Positions 11,301 through 21,283 of a stretch of 64,000 nt of DNA are shown piece by piece. This DNA is from Omphalotus guepiniiformis. Lineage: Eukaryota; Basidiomycota; Agaricomycetes; Agaricales; Omphalotaceae. Both the position numbers and the translations under genes were made by a program. The notes under the pieces were generated by a model. That model ran no database searches. It was not told the DNA's origin and saw only the letters and a list, made by a program, of their open reading frames with translations. The stretch lies in assembly GCA_028554645.1 (NCBI GenBank), contig JAQOOI010000009.1:62001-126000 (forward strand), read 5' to 3'. Position 1 is the stretch's first letter, and each line of letters starts with the position of its first letter.

Positions 11301-13798
11301 GGCCATATCAATATTGCAGGATGCAGGTCATCTACTAAAGGCAAGTTTATTTATAAGAAGGACTATTTCATTACTGACCATGGAATTAGTCTCAAGCAGA
11401 TGACCTACTTGATTTTGCAGAAGATGCATTACAGTTTGTGACTGCCTTTGCTTCTTCTATAGCAGATAGTGCACCACATATCTATATATCTGCACTACCC
11501 TGTGCACCAAGTGGCTCACTTGTATGCAAGCATTATCTGCAAGACTATCAGAATATACTACATATAAGCAGAGGGAAGGCATCAAAGTGGTCTGCAGAGA
11601 TACATGTAATTCAGGGTCATGGAGAGAATGTGAACTCAGCTGTATTCTCTCCTGATGGCCTCAAGATTGTCTCTGGGTCTGATGACTCCACCATTAGAGT
11701 ATGGAATACTAGCACAGGGCAGCAGCTCATGGAACCACTTCAGGGACATAAGCATTTTGTGACATCAGTTGCATTTTCTCCTGATGGTCTCAAGATTGTC
11801 TCTGGGTCTGCTGACAAGACCATCAGAGTATGGGATGCTAGCACAGGGGAGCAGCTCATGGACCCACTTCAGGGACATGAGGGTTATGTGACATCAGTTG
11901 CATTCTCTCCTGATGGCCTCAAGATTGTCTCTGGGTCACATGACAAGAGCATCAGAGTATGGGATGCTAGCACAGGGCAGGAGCTCATGAAACCACTTCA
12001 GGGACATGAGGGTTATGTGAAATCAGTTGCATTCTCTCCTGATGGCCTCAAGATTGTCTCTGGGTCATATGACAAGACCATCAGAGTATGGGATGCTAGC
12101 ACAGGGCAGCAGATCATGAAACCACTTCAGGGACATAAGCATTATGTGACATCAATTGCATTCTCTCCTGATGGCCTCAAGATTGTCTCTGGGTCACATG
12201 ACAAGACTATCAGAGTATGGGATGCTAGCACAGGGCAGCAGATCATGGAACCACTTCAGGGACATGAGGATTATGTGATATCAGTTGCATTCTCTCCTGA
12301 TGGCCTCAAGATTGTCTCTGGGTCTTGTGACAAGACCATCAGAGTATGGGATGCTAGCACAGGGCAGCAGATCATGGAACCACTTCAGGGACATGAGGAT
12401 TATGTGATATCAGTTGCATTCTCTCCTGATGGCCTCAAGATTGTCTCTGGGTCATATGACAAGACTATCAGAGTATGGGATGCTAGCACAGGACAGCAGC
12501 TCATGGAACCACTTCAGGGGCATGAGGGTAAGGTAATATCAGTTGCATTCTCTCCTGATGGCCTCAAGATTGTCTCTGGGTCTTGTGACAAGACCATCAG
12601 AGTATGGGATGCTAGCACAGGGCAGCAGATCATGGAACCACTTCAGGGACATGAGGATTATGTGATGTCAGTTGCATTTTCTCCTGATGGTCTCAAGATT
12701 GTCTCTGGGTCTTGTGACAAGACCATCAGAGTATGGGACGCTAGCACAGGGCAGCAGATCATGGAACCACTTCAGGGACATGAGGATGATGTGTCATCAG
12801 TTGCATTCTCTCCTGATGGCCTCAAGATTGTCTCTGGGTCACATGACAAGAGCATCAGAGTATGGGATGCTAGCACAGGGCAGCAGCTCATGGACCCACT
12901 TCAGGGACATATAAGTTTAGTGATGTCAGTTACATTCTCTCCTGATGGCCTCACGATTGTCTCTGGGTCATATGACAAGACTATCAGAGTATGGGATGCT
13001 AGCACAGGGCAGCAGATCATGGAACCACTTCAGGGACATGAGGGTTATGTGATATCAGTTGCATTCTCTCCTGATGGCCTCAAGATTGTCTCTGGGTCAC
13101 ATCACAAGAGCATCACAGTATGGGATGCTAGCACAGGGCAGCAGATCATGGACCCACTTCAGGGACATATAAGTTTAGTGATGTCAGTTGCATTCTCTCC
13201 TGATGGCCTCAAGATTGTCTCTGGGTCATATGACAAGACTATCAGAGTATGGGATGCTAGCACAGGGCAGCAGATCATGGAACCACTTCAGGGACATAAG
13301 GGTAGTGTGATATCAGTTGCATTCTATCCTGATGGCCTCAAGATTGTCACTGGGTCACATTACAAGAGAATCAGAGTATGGGATGCTAGCACAGGGCAGC
13401 AGCTCATGGACCCACTTCAGGGACATATGAGTTTAGTAATGTCAGTTGCATTATCTCCTGATGACCTCAAGATTGTCTCTGGGTCTTTAGACAAGACCAT
13501 CAGAGTGTGGGATGCCAGCAGCAAGACAGCCTTAAGAACTTCACAGCATGACTCACCTGCAATCAATGTGGATCAGATTCAGCTTCCTGATTCTTCTGGA
13601 TGGATTTCAACCATCAACATTCCCCATTTGTTTTGGCTTCCTCCCTCACTAAGAAAACCAATTTTATACCAGAACAGTTGCACACTTGTCCTGATCTGTC
13701 AATACCCAGTATATATTTCTCTTGAGAACTTTGTGCATGGAGAAAACTGGGCTCAATGCAAGACGTTGAATGATTGTGTTCCTTTGTCTGTTTCTTGA
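8386..13798 (+). CDS. NLR: C2-like, helical region, NACHT, 15 WD40 repeats
   Basis: My exon chain keeps frame to one stop: 8386-8407, 8466-8610, 8687-8838, 8894-9207, 9268-9318, 9370-9568, 9619-9771, 9827-11344, 11397-13798, giving about 1651 aa. Residues 1-125 resemble a C2 domain (TSVKITIGDKSYETTV then NSQNPVWNAGFS). A helical region follows with IHPYIALAWTVVSSVYK, typical before fungal NACHT domains. NACHT: CMPAGFGKSAL (P-loop Lys near 400), Walker B VLIVLDALDE, and TSRPE. The first P-loop glycine is Met. Then comes the fungal PHIYISALPCAP motif, and WD40 repeats from about residue 923 to 1566. The C-terminus ends with VHGENWAQC. Such STAND proteins act in non-self recognition or cell-death signalling in fungi; the role here is inferred. 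The donor at 11345 is weak. Confidence 0.85.
11610..13545 (+). repeat. 15 tandem 129-bp WD40 units
   Basis: Fifteen consecutive 43-residue units of the form LQGH-x3-V-x-SVAFSPDG-LKIVSGS-x-DKTIRVWDASTGQQ-x-MxP. The framework is almost invariant at DNA level. Differences cluster at the residues just after LQGH (EGY, EDY, KHY, ISL, EGK), at the one after V (T, K, I, M, S), at the one before DK (A, H, Y, C, L), at T/S after DK, and at L/I and E/D/K at the unit end. The first and the last two units are the most diverged, as expected when conversion homogenises the centre of an array. Confidence 0.95.
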
Positions 13799-14079
13799 CC
13801 TGAGTATCATCTGTATTACACAATTCACTTCTGATCTCCCAGGTTACATACAATCTCTGTGTAGTATCTCTAGCCAATGAATCTTTCTGTTGATGGCACA
13901 CAGTACACAACATACCCTACAAGCTTAACTTCTAAGTGTGAGTATGGAATTGAAACAGCTAAATGATGAGCAATACAGTATAGATGTAATTTGGTTCAGA
14001 AATGTACTCAACCCACATGACAAGAGTACATAAGTACACAATTAGAAGTGACTATAAGCATGGCCATCTCGACCCAGCC
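13799..14079. other. intergenic between two convergent genes
   Basis: This separates the stop of the NLR from the stop of the OXR1-like gene on the other strand, so it should hold both 3' UTRs. It keeps the CpG-poor composition of the NLR until about 14040. No other feature seen. Confidence 0.5.
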
Positions 14080-16624
14080 TCATGGCCCCACACCCCAAAC
14101 TTCTAACCCAACACACTCAAACTCAACTGACCTTCCCTTCTTCGTACCCTCAGAACAAAGCGGCTCGTTCTCGAACGTAGGACACCGTGCAGAGGTACCC
14201 TCGAAGAGTGAGGCATCAAGGTAGAGGCCGTATGTTCCATCACTGATGAGCGAAGGTCAACGTTTTGCAGAAGAAACGATGATAAAATGACGAAGGGAAA
14301 TAACATAATAAGCACCCAAAAACGAAGAAAATCACTGAAATCACTCACCGCCCCCAAACGAAATATACTCCTGCTCGCAAAGTGCCACGTAATCGTTCCT
14401 CCCTGTCCATTTGAATACTTGTAATTTCCCGTTGAGATATTTCCATAAGAACCTATTGAAATACCCACGTAGGGAATCATTTAGTATGAAGTTGATTGCA
14501 TAGAGTATAACAAGATCAAGGGCGAGAGAGAACACAAGAAACAGGAAACAAGAAGCAAGACTCACGACTCCCCACTCCCAAAATACCCCCTCCCTCGACT
14601 CCTCCTAACACCCTCACCCAAAAAAACTCCAAAAACCGCATCACCAGAATCTTTCATGACTACAATTTGACTCATTTTACTTGATCCTGCGCCAAACGTA
14701 TACGTTGAACCGAACCCAGGAGCAGAAGAGGAGGCAGAGATAGAGGTGGTAGAGGCGTGACGAGGTTTAGGTTTGGAAACCGGAGGATTCTCGCATTTGT
14801 CGTATAACGTGTGGAGTGATATACCATGCTGGTCGAGTGAGTAGAGGAGTGTCCATGTTCGTGGGAGACGGGAGAGGGCTGGCAGGTACGTGCGGAGCTG
14901 AGGTCGGGGAGAAAGAGTAGAGAGAAATTAGAACAAAATCACCAGTCTTACGGGGGGGACAAACAACCCACCATATCAGCAAGTTCCACATCCAAAACCC
15001 CAACAGTTCCATCTCTCCTCCCACTCAATTCAACACTCCCGTTTTTCCTCTCAATCAATCCCCCAATACCACCAATCGTCCCTCCCTGAACCGTACCACC
15101 ACCAACAGGCGTCCTCGCACGAGATCCCAATCCCGAACCAGGTACCGATCTCGGCTTCGTATCCTCCGACCTCGAAACCAGCTCCTCACCCTCACCCTTC
15201 GAATCATCACGCCGCCTACTCCGACTCTCATCCGCATCCTCACCGCCCTGCACACTCGAAAACACCCCACCCTTCCCTGCGCCTTCCAGAAGCTCCCTCT
15301 CAAGCTCATTCGAATACCCTTTATCCCATCCATACCCCTCGCCTCTAAACCCTGGTGCACCGCTCGGCGGAACGAAAACGTGTGGTGCGAATGGTGAGGG
15401 ATGCGTCGATATTGAGGAGGTGAATGGGAATGGGAATGTTGGGGCGTGGCGGAGTGTTTGGGGTGCTGAGGATGACGTGGGATGGGGGTGCGGGGAGAGC
15501 GTGTCGGATGTGGATGACGGGGAGTGGCTATGCCCATGGCCGTGAGGAGGGGGAGGTGGTGGTGGGGATGAACTCGATTTATACGAAGGTAAAAGTGTCG
15601 CCATCCATTTCGAAGATTTCGAAATCGTCGAAAGAGTCTGGTAAGAAGGTGATTTTGATGTCGTAGTCTCCAACAAACTATCCGTAGATTCCGACGTCTC
15701 ACCAGCAGGAGTCGGAGGCGTAGACGACACGGATGGCATCGACGCTATTGGTGGCGCTAACGCATGTGGGAGTGACAACGTCGACTTCCGAGTGGGTGAT
15801 TGGGGTAAAGGAAACGGGGAGGAGAAATTCGCAGCGCGTGAAGGGTGATGATGATGATGTGCACTGTGCGCTGTATCTTCAGATCCAGATTCTGTCTGTT
15901 TCGGTGTGGAAAAATCGAGGTCGAGGTCAATAAGAGACCTCGACTCCGTCTGCGATGCCGCCGCCGCCGCCTCGTCCCTACCCTCACCAGCCTTCCCCTC
16001 GACACCACGCGCAGACGCAGTGGCAGCTGCAGGAGTAGCAGGAGACGAAGCCGCACCCCAAAAAAGTGGATCATCCGCCTTCAAAAACTCATCCATCAAG
16101 CCCTTCTGATTCCTCTCATGCGCAATCCTAGCTTCTTGCGCGAAATTCTCAAAGAAAGTCTGGCTAGCTGTCTTTCCGTGACCCCTCAGTTTTTTCTTGT
16201 TATTCGTCGGCGTGTCTCCTTCCTTTGTATCTCCTTCTTGGTTTGACGAACCCGCAGCCGCACCCGTACCCGCAACCCCGGTATCGGGTTCGACGTCAGT
16301 GTCAGCCTCGCTACCGAAAAACCCAAACGACGCAAGCGGATCTTCAGATGGTGGTACAGACACGAACGAGCCAAACTCCGAGTCTGGAGACATAGGTGTT
16401 TGTAGGGGAGGCCTGTCTAGCGGTTTTGTCGGTTTTAAGGGTTGAAATATCACTGGTGAGGTAGGAGCAGTAGGAGTTGGTGATGCTCGAGGGGTTGGAG
16501 GGGAAAATAGTGTTGCGAATTTGTCTGTGAGGTCTTCGTCTTCGGTATCATCATTGACGATGGAATTGCGTTGCGTGGACGTTGCTGGGACTGGGACTGG
16601 GATTAGAGGTGGGAATGAGTTCAT
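14080..16624 (-). CDS. OXR1: OXR1-like TLDc domain protein
   Basis: Four exons: 16624-14972, 14897-14566, 14452-14345 and 14242-14080, about 751 aa. The frame is open upstream of 16624 only from a TTG; the ATG at 16624 (MNSFPPLIPV) is chosen. Residues 1-550 are low in complexity and rich in Pro/Ser/Thr/His, probably disordered, with one conserved-looking segment (KTASQTFFENFAQEAR). The TLDc domain follows: LPRTWTLLYSLDQHGISL, MKDSGDAVFGVFLGEG, KWTGRNDYVALCEQEYISFG, GTYGLYLDASLFEGTSARCP, ending FECVGLEVWGVGP. OXR1-family proteins protect against oxidative stress and some regulate the vacuolar ATPase; the family assignment rests on TLDc alone. The last intron's donor is problematic: a strong GTGAGT gives a frameshift, while GTGATT four bases later keeps frame with one extra Asp. 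Confidence 0.85.
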
Positions 16625-19515
16625 TTCGGCATTCAACGTTTCAACGTTCAATTAATCAGTCCTTAGAGAAGATAGATGAATGTCAGATACGTGGGTAGAA
16701 GAAATGAACAGACGACATACCAGTGCGTCTCGTTTAGCCTATGTAACGAAACCAAGAGATAGTGAATCAGTAAACTCTCGAGCGCAGCGAACAAGTGGAA
16801 ACACACCAATATTATCGTTCAGTATTCAATGTCATTCAACTATACTCCAAACCCACGTTATCAATACCTTCATCAACCGAAACACAACGAACAACGCACC
16901 AGGTCCAGCACAGTACAATTTCAAATACCTTGAAAAGCTTCTTACGACAACAAACCACTTCAAGAATCAACCTGAAACGAACGCCAAATCATCGTTTGCT
17001 GAGGACGAAACACGAAACACGAACACTTACGGTCGTTCACGAATATGAGGAAGACAAGCTAGAACAGATACTCCAAATCACAGCACAGATATCTCCCTTT
17101 GTGGTTCAAAAGCCCTATATATGCAGGTCGGTCGAAGATGATGATGGTCAAAAAGATTGTGCACGTCGTCCATCGTGTGCCCCTGCCAGTGCATGGCCTG
17201 AGCGCTTGCCTCTCGGCATGAATGTGCCGTCGCGTGACTTTTATATTATGTATACTTGTATTTCTTCCCACGGTGTGTCATTCGCTCACCACGGTTCCAT
17301 CCTATGTACCTGCATCCTACCTAGTTGAAGTTCTGTTCATCGCCGGAAATATAGCTCTCTCGTCCTCGAGTGTATCTAGCAAGTATAGAAGTGTATCGCA
17401 ATCTCGTAGCAAGCTTGAAACACATCGCAGTATACAGCATACACTGTACAGTATAGTCGGTGCGTTCTTCCGAATCTGATATAGCGCACCTACTTACTTG
17501 GGTATCGATGGCGGTGTCTTGGTCACCGCAAGTACCGGCGGAAACTGCTTTAGGTGCGAAAATTGTTGCCAAAGAGATCTTGTCACCCTGTTGTCGTACG
17601 CGTATGGCGGGGTCCGGCGCGACGTGTTCACGCTAACTTGAAGCCTGAAGCCTGAAGGCCCGAAGGTCGCAGAGGGTATATATGAAGCTATAAGTACATC
17701 CTCCGAGGCTCAGGCTACGTACGTGCGTAAGTTATACGATATAAGGTACGTGGTGGATCTACTTCGAGTTTTTATGGCTCATGTATGTGCATATATGCGA
17801 CTATAGTTGGGGGGTTCGATAAGCCTTGCATGTCCTTACACCCCACGCTCCGTTTCAAATCCGAGCGCGGATGAACTCAAAGACTAAAGTGGTCCCGGAC
17901 TTGGAATCAGAATCGGAACCGGAGATACGACACTGCTCAGTGTTCAGCGCAAGGACACGTTGTAATACACTACCCCCAGATCAGCGGGACCTCCGAGTCT
18001 AACATATACATCACTAATGGATTCGTACACCGAGAAAGGTGCCTTTCATCTCGTGTGCACTGTTCACAACAGCGTATATAAGTAAGTGGTTAAGTAGATC
18101 CTTCTGGCCGCTAATGTTTGACGTTTGACAGAACCCCGAAATTCCGTACAGCTGCTTCAATAATGCGGGAGACACCTCTCGCATAAGATGATGATGATGA
18201 CACTTCGCCGCTGATGCATCTTCCAGAATCTTGGCTGCTGCCTGAATACTGGCAAGACGCTAGCGGGAGTGATTAAGGCGGCTCAGCGTTGGCTCAGCGC
18301 TCGGGTTCTCAGAGATGACATGGGTTAATACAGAGACGAAGTAGGTACTTAAAACTCACTCATGATTAGTGGTAAACTGAGCTCCCGGCGCAGGGGATGT
18401 TTTACTATTAGCGCTACTTATTCAACACAAGCGATATTGAATTTGGACCTCAGATCATGATATCATCTCCATCCTGCTGATTCCTGTACGAATTCATGTC
18501 AGTAAGTAATCAATATAGTCTCAGCTGAACAGTGTAGTAAACACTGTCGTGCGACTCGGACTAGCGCTCACCTTGACTCCTTGTCTGGGGCCCCTGGATG
18601 AAACTACTTACTATACTTCAGCTGCACATAAATTGTCCAATGCTCGAGCTCAACACCTTTGACATACATTTTCAGCATTCCCGGAGGCACTGTGCTTTGA
18701 AATATGATGTAGCAAAGTCCCGACGGCATTCATAAGCATCTATAATCATCTATATCGCCATTATTCATGCCCCAGGAACAAGTCAAGTACTGTACACCAA
18801 TGGCAACAAGAATAGTTTCCAAAAGCTGTTGGGTAAATTAAGTCGCTGCCAGCGAATACTCCGTAACCATACATACACACATCTATGATCTACCTACCCC
18901 CTCTCGGTGCGCAGCATCTGTGGCATCTGTGCGAATATCCTTCCAAACCTTCCCCTCAATCATTCTTTCAATGGGCTCTTTATTTCCCGAGTTGTCCGAA
19001 GTGGTATCAATGCGACACACGAATGTGAGATTGATCGAGGACGTTGTAGACTAAATGGGGACAACTGCTTGCTGGGGGATCAATTCGGCGACAAAAACCG
19101 GAGAGTCACGTGAATAGATTAATCATCTGAGACGTCAGTGAGACCCGACTCGGACACGAATAGAAAACGTTTCTTGTGTTTTCTTTGGTTTTTTTACGTG
19201 TAAAAAGGTGCCTTTCCCCACAATCCACCCTTTACGCTGTTTCTCTCACTGTCGTCTCACTCGTTCTGGAGAGATAGATAGATAGAGAGAGGTGTAGGGC
19301 TGCTGCGAGCTCAGCATATATTACAGTTAATAACGGTGCTCAGGCTCAGGCTTATCGCTTAAGCAGTGGCCGTGACCTAGGTTCCCCCCATTATTATTTC
19401 TGTAACTTGGGCCGTCGTCAGTGGCGACGAAAGCCCGCTCCTCTCAGCTCAGCGGCTCTTACTACCTCCCAGTTTTCTTTGATAACTCCTCGACTCCTCG
19501 TCTCACGAACTCGTC
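16625..19515. other. long intergenic region
   Basis: About 2.9 kb without a supportable gene. A 177-codon plus-strand frame at 16795-17328 has composition and content of chance coding. The last 350 bases before 19516 contain a short GATA-type microsatellite near 19270 and pyrimidine-rich tracts that would suit the promoter of the next gene. The 5' flank should hold the promoter of the OXR1-like gene. Confidence 0.45.
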
Positions 19516-20702
19516 ATGTCTACTACAACGAATCCGATTTCGAGCGGAGGCTCGTCTTCGATATCAATCACAAACTCAGACTCGATATCCTCAACACCAA
19601 CATCATCGGGGTCGTTCTCGTTCTCATCATTTTCGTCTCCGACTCCTCAGACGACTGTTCCTGCTGGAAGTGGTGCTGGTGGGGGTGGAAATGGCGGGGA
19701 TAACAGTGGAGGAGGTCTTGCGTCTTCGGCTTCACTCTATCGTATGTTGACTCAAATGTGCTTGCTACGTCAATTTGTATACTGATTACATTTTTGGGGC
19801 GGGGGGATTAGTGTACACTTTCCTAGCGACGCTTGTACTTCTCTTAGGCGTCTCAGCAGCCATCGTCATTCGCTCGCTTCTCCTTCGCAGACGACATCGC
19901 AGGATGGTTGAAGAGGCTATACGAAACGGGACTTATGTCCCTCCTACAAGCGGACGCGGTGCGAGAGTGGATCTCTCACAGAAACCTAGGATGTTCGAAG
20001 CGTACCTTGGATTACCGCCATCTGCTTCTGAGTATGGGAAAGGGAAAGAAGATTTTTATTTAGATTGGGATGGGTTACATGCAAGTCCACATCTTCATAA
20101 TGTCTTGATCGCCTTTGAAGGGTTCGATTAATGGGGCCTTTTTATATTAGCCTATCTCGGCAAGTTTAACTTCACCACTTCAAGTCTCACCTTCGAACCT
20201 TGAAAATACTTCATCGAGTAATTCACCGATGGCAGCTTCTACACCTCGTCTTCAACCTACACTCGCTCAACGTGTAAGGAACGCATGGCATCTCATCTCA
20301 CCCCGTTCATCCTCAAACGCTAACCCAACCACCCCCGGCGCAAACCCCACAATCGGCGGCGCAAGCAACAGCGGCACACCCGCCGACTCTTGTACCGCCC
20401 AACATCAAACTCTCTCCACGCACCCCACCATCTCACCCTCCTTAATGCGCGTATCAGTATTCATCGCTATGCCTTCCCAGACGCCTCTGCACGAGCGTCT
20501 AAGGCAACACGCAGACGACGACGAAGAGGATTTACCGCATATTGAAGTGGGCATTGCGGAGGTTGTTGTGCCTCCTGAGGTTGATGGAGATGGTGCTGGT
20601 GCTGCTTCTGCGCTTGGGGCAGGGGTAGGGGTAGGGGTAGGGGCAGGCGAGAAAGGCAAAGAGGTTGAAGGGAGGGGGAGTGGGAGTAGTGAGGTTGTTT
20701 GA
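19516..20702 (+). CDS. single-pass membrane protein, uncharacterised agaric family
   Basis: Exon 1 is 19516-19741 and exon 2 begins at 19812. A further exon in another frame runs from about 20151 to 20702; its exact donor is unsettled because GTCTTG near 20101 keeps frame but is weak. The N-terminus is Ser/Thr/Gly-rich (about 75 residues, probably extracellular or luminal). Next comes one membrane span (YTFLATLVLLLGVSAAIVI) and a basic stop-transfer (RSLLLRRRHRR). The cytosolic tail contains an MPS-type segment (VSVFIAMPSQTP), an acidic run (ADDDEEDLPHIEVG) and a Gly/Val tail. The architecture resembles conserved basidiomycete proteins of unknown function. No enzyme motif is visible. The tail includes a (GGGGTA)n tract encoding VGVGVG. 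Confidence 0.65.
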
Positions 20703-21088
20703 GGGTTTGTTGGATGGATGGATGGATGGACTGACTGGTTTACTTATATTCATTGCTCAGGCTCAGACTTACGCGTTTACGTTTTTCTTACATATCTATA
20801 AAACTAACCCCCTTGTTGTATTTTCCGTGTTTCACGTTTCATTATTCCTTTCACACTGGTTGTACGCATATTTTGAAGGTACTTGCAACAGTTAACCGAT
20901 TGAATTCGTTAGATGACCAATGAATGAATTAATGGCTGATGATGGGATGAATCTAATACTCACTACTGCTAATTAACGTATCCAAAAAAAAAGAAGCATA
21001 CCTGCTTTCAGCCGTATATAAACATCCGCTTGTACGCTCCGGCAGCATGCAGGAATACCAAAAAATGGACACTAATCAAAGCATTCAT
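20703..21088. other. intergenic; short GGAT microsatellite
   Basis: Five or so copies of tgga near 20711-20730 follow the stop codon. Otherwise nothing recognisable before the tRNA-like gene. Confidence 0.5.
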
Positions 21089-21168
21089 GGGCCTGACCGG
21101 GAAATGAACCCGGGACCTCGTCGAAAGATTAACCCTAACAACGAATCATACTCCTAGACCATCAGGCC
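21089..21168 (-). tRNA. tRNA-Pro(AGG)-like, with 8-nt intron and odd loops
   Basis: Read on the minus strand it folds as a cloverleaf. The acceptor GGCCTGA pairs with TCAGGCC, with discriminator C. The anticodon stem CGTTG/CGACG encloses a 15-nt loop, explained as loop TTAGGGT plus an 8-nt intron after position 37. The T stem CCGGG/CCCGG is perfect. The anticodon AGG and the overall sequence match eukaryotic tRNA-Pro. A run of T on the coding strand (21060-21065) could terminate Pol III. Two oddities: the T loop is TTCATTT, lacking the near-universal A58, and the D loop lacks the usual GG. These also weaken the B and A boxes, so it may be a decaying copy. Confidence 0.65.
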
Positions 21169-21283
21169 ATGAATAAATAAGCAATTTTGAGGGTATAAAT
21201 AAGCGTGTTGCTCTTCGGCTTTCCGTTCGGCAAAGTGTCGGATGTTAAAATTAACCGCTCTACACCTTTAGATTTCTACCACC

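Noticed and set aside
11340..11399. GC-AG intron (AAG|GCAAGT) in the NLR
   Set aside because: The site looks like a good GC donor, but it would break the frame needed for the following DDLLDFAEDALQFV segment; the GTTTAT donor four bases later keeps it.
11610..13545. Regular 129-bp repeats that could suggest a satellite or CRISPR-like array
   Set aside because: The repeats are contiguous, encode WD40 units in one open frame and have no spacers.
15055..16246. Long arginine/histidine-rich frames on both strands
   Set aside because: They overlap the coding exon of the OXR1-like gene; their composition is the frame-shifted image of its low-complexity region.
16795..17328. 177-codon plus-strand frame in the long intergenic region
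   Set aside because: No domain, no codon bias, abundance of Thr/Gln/Arg typical of chance coding; stop and start positions do not fit neighbouring genes.
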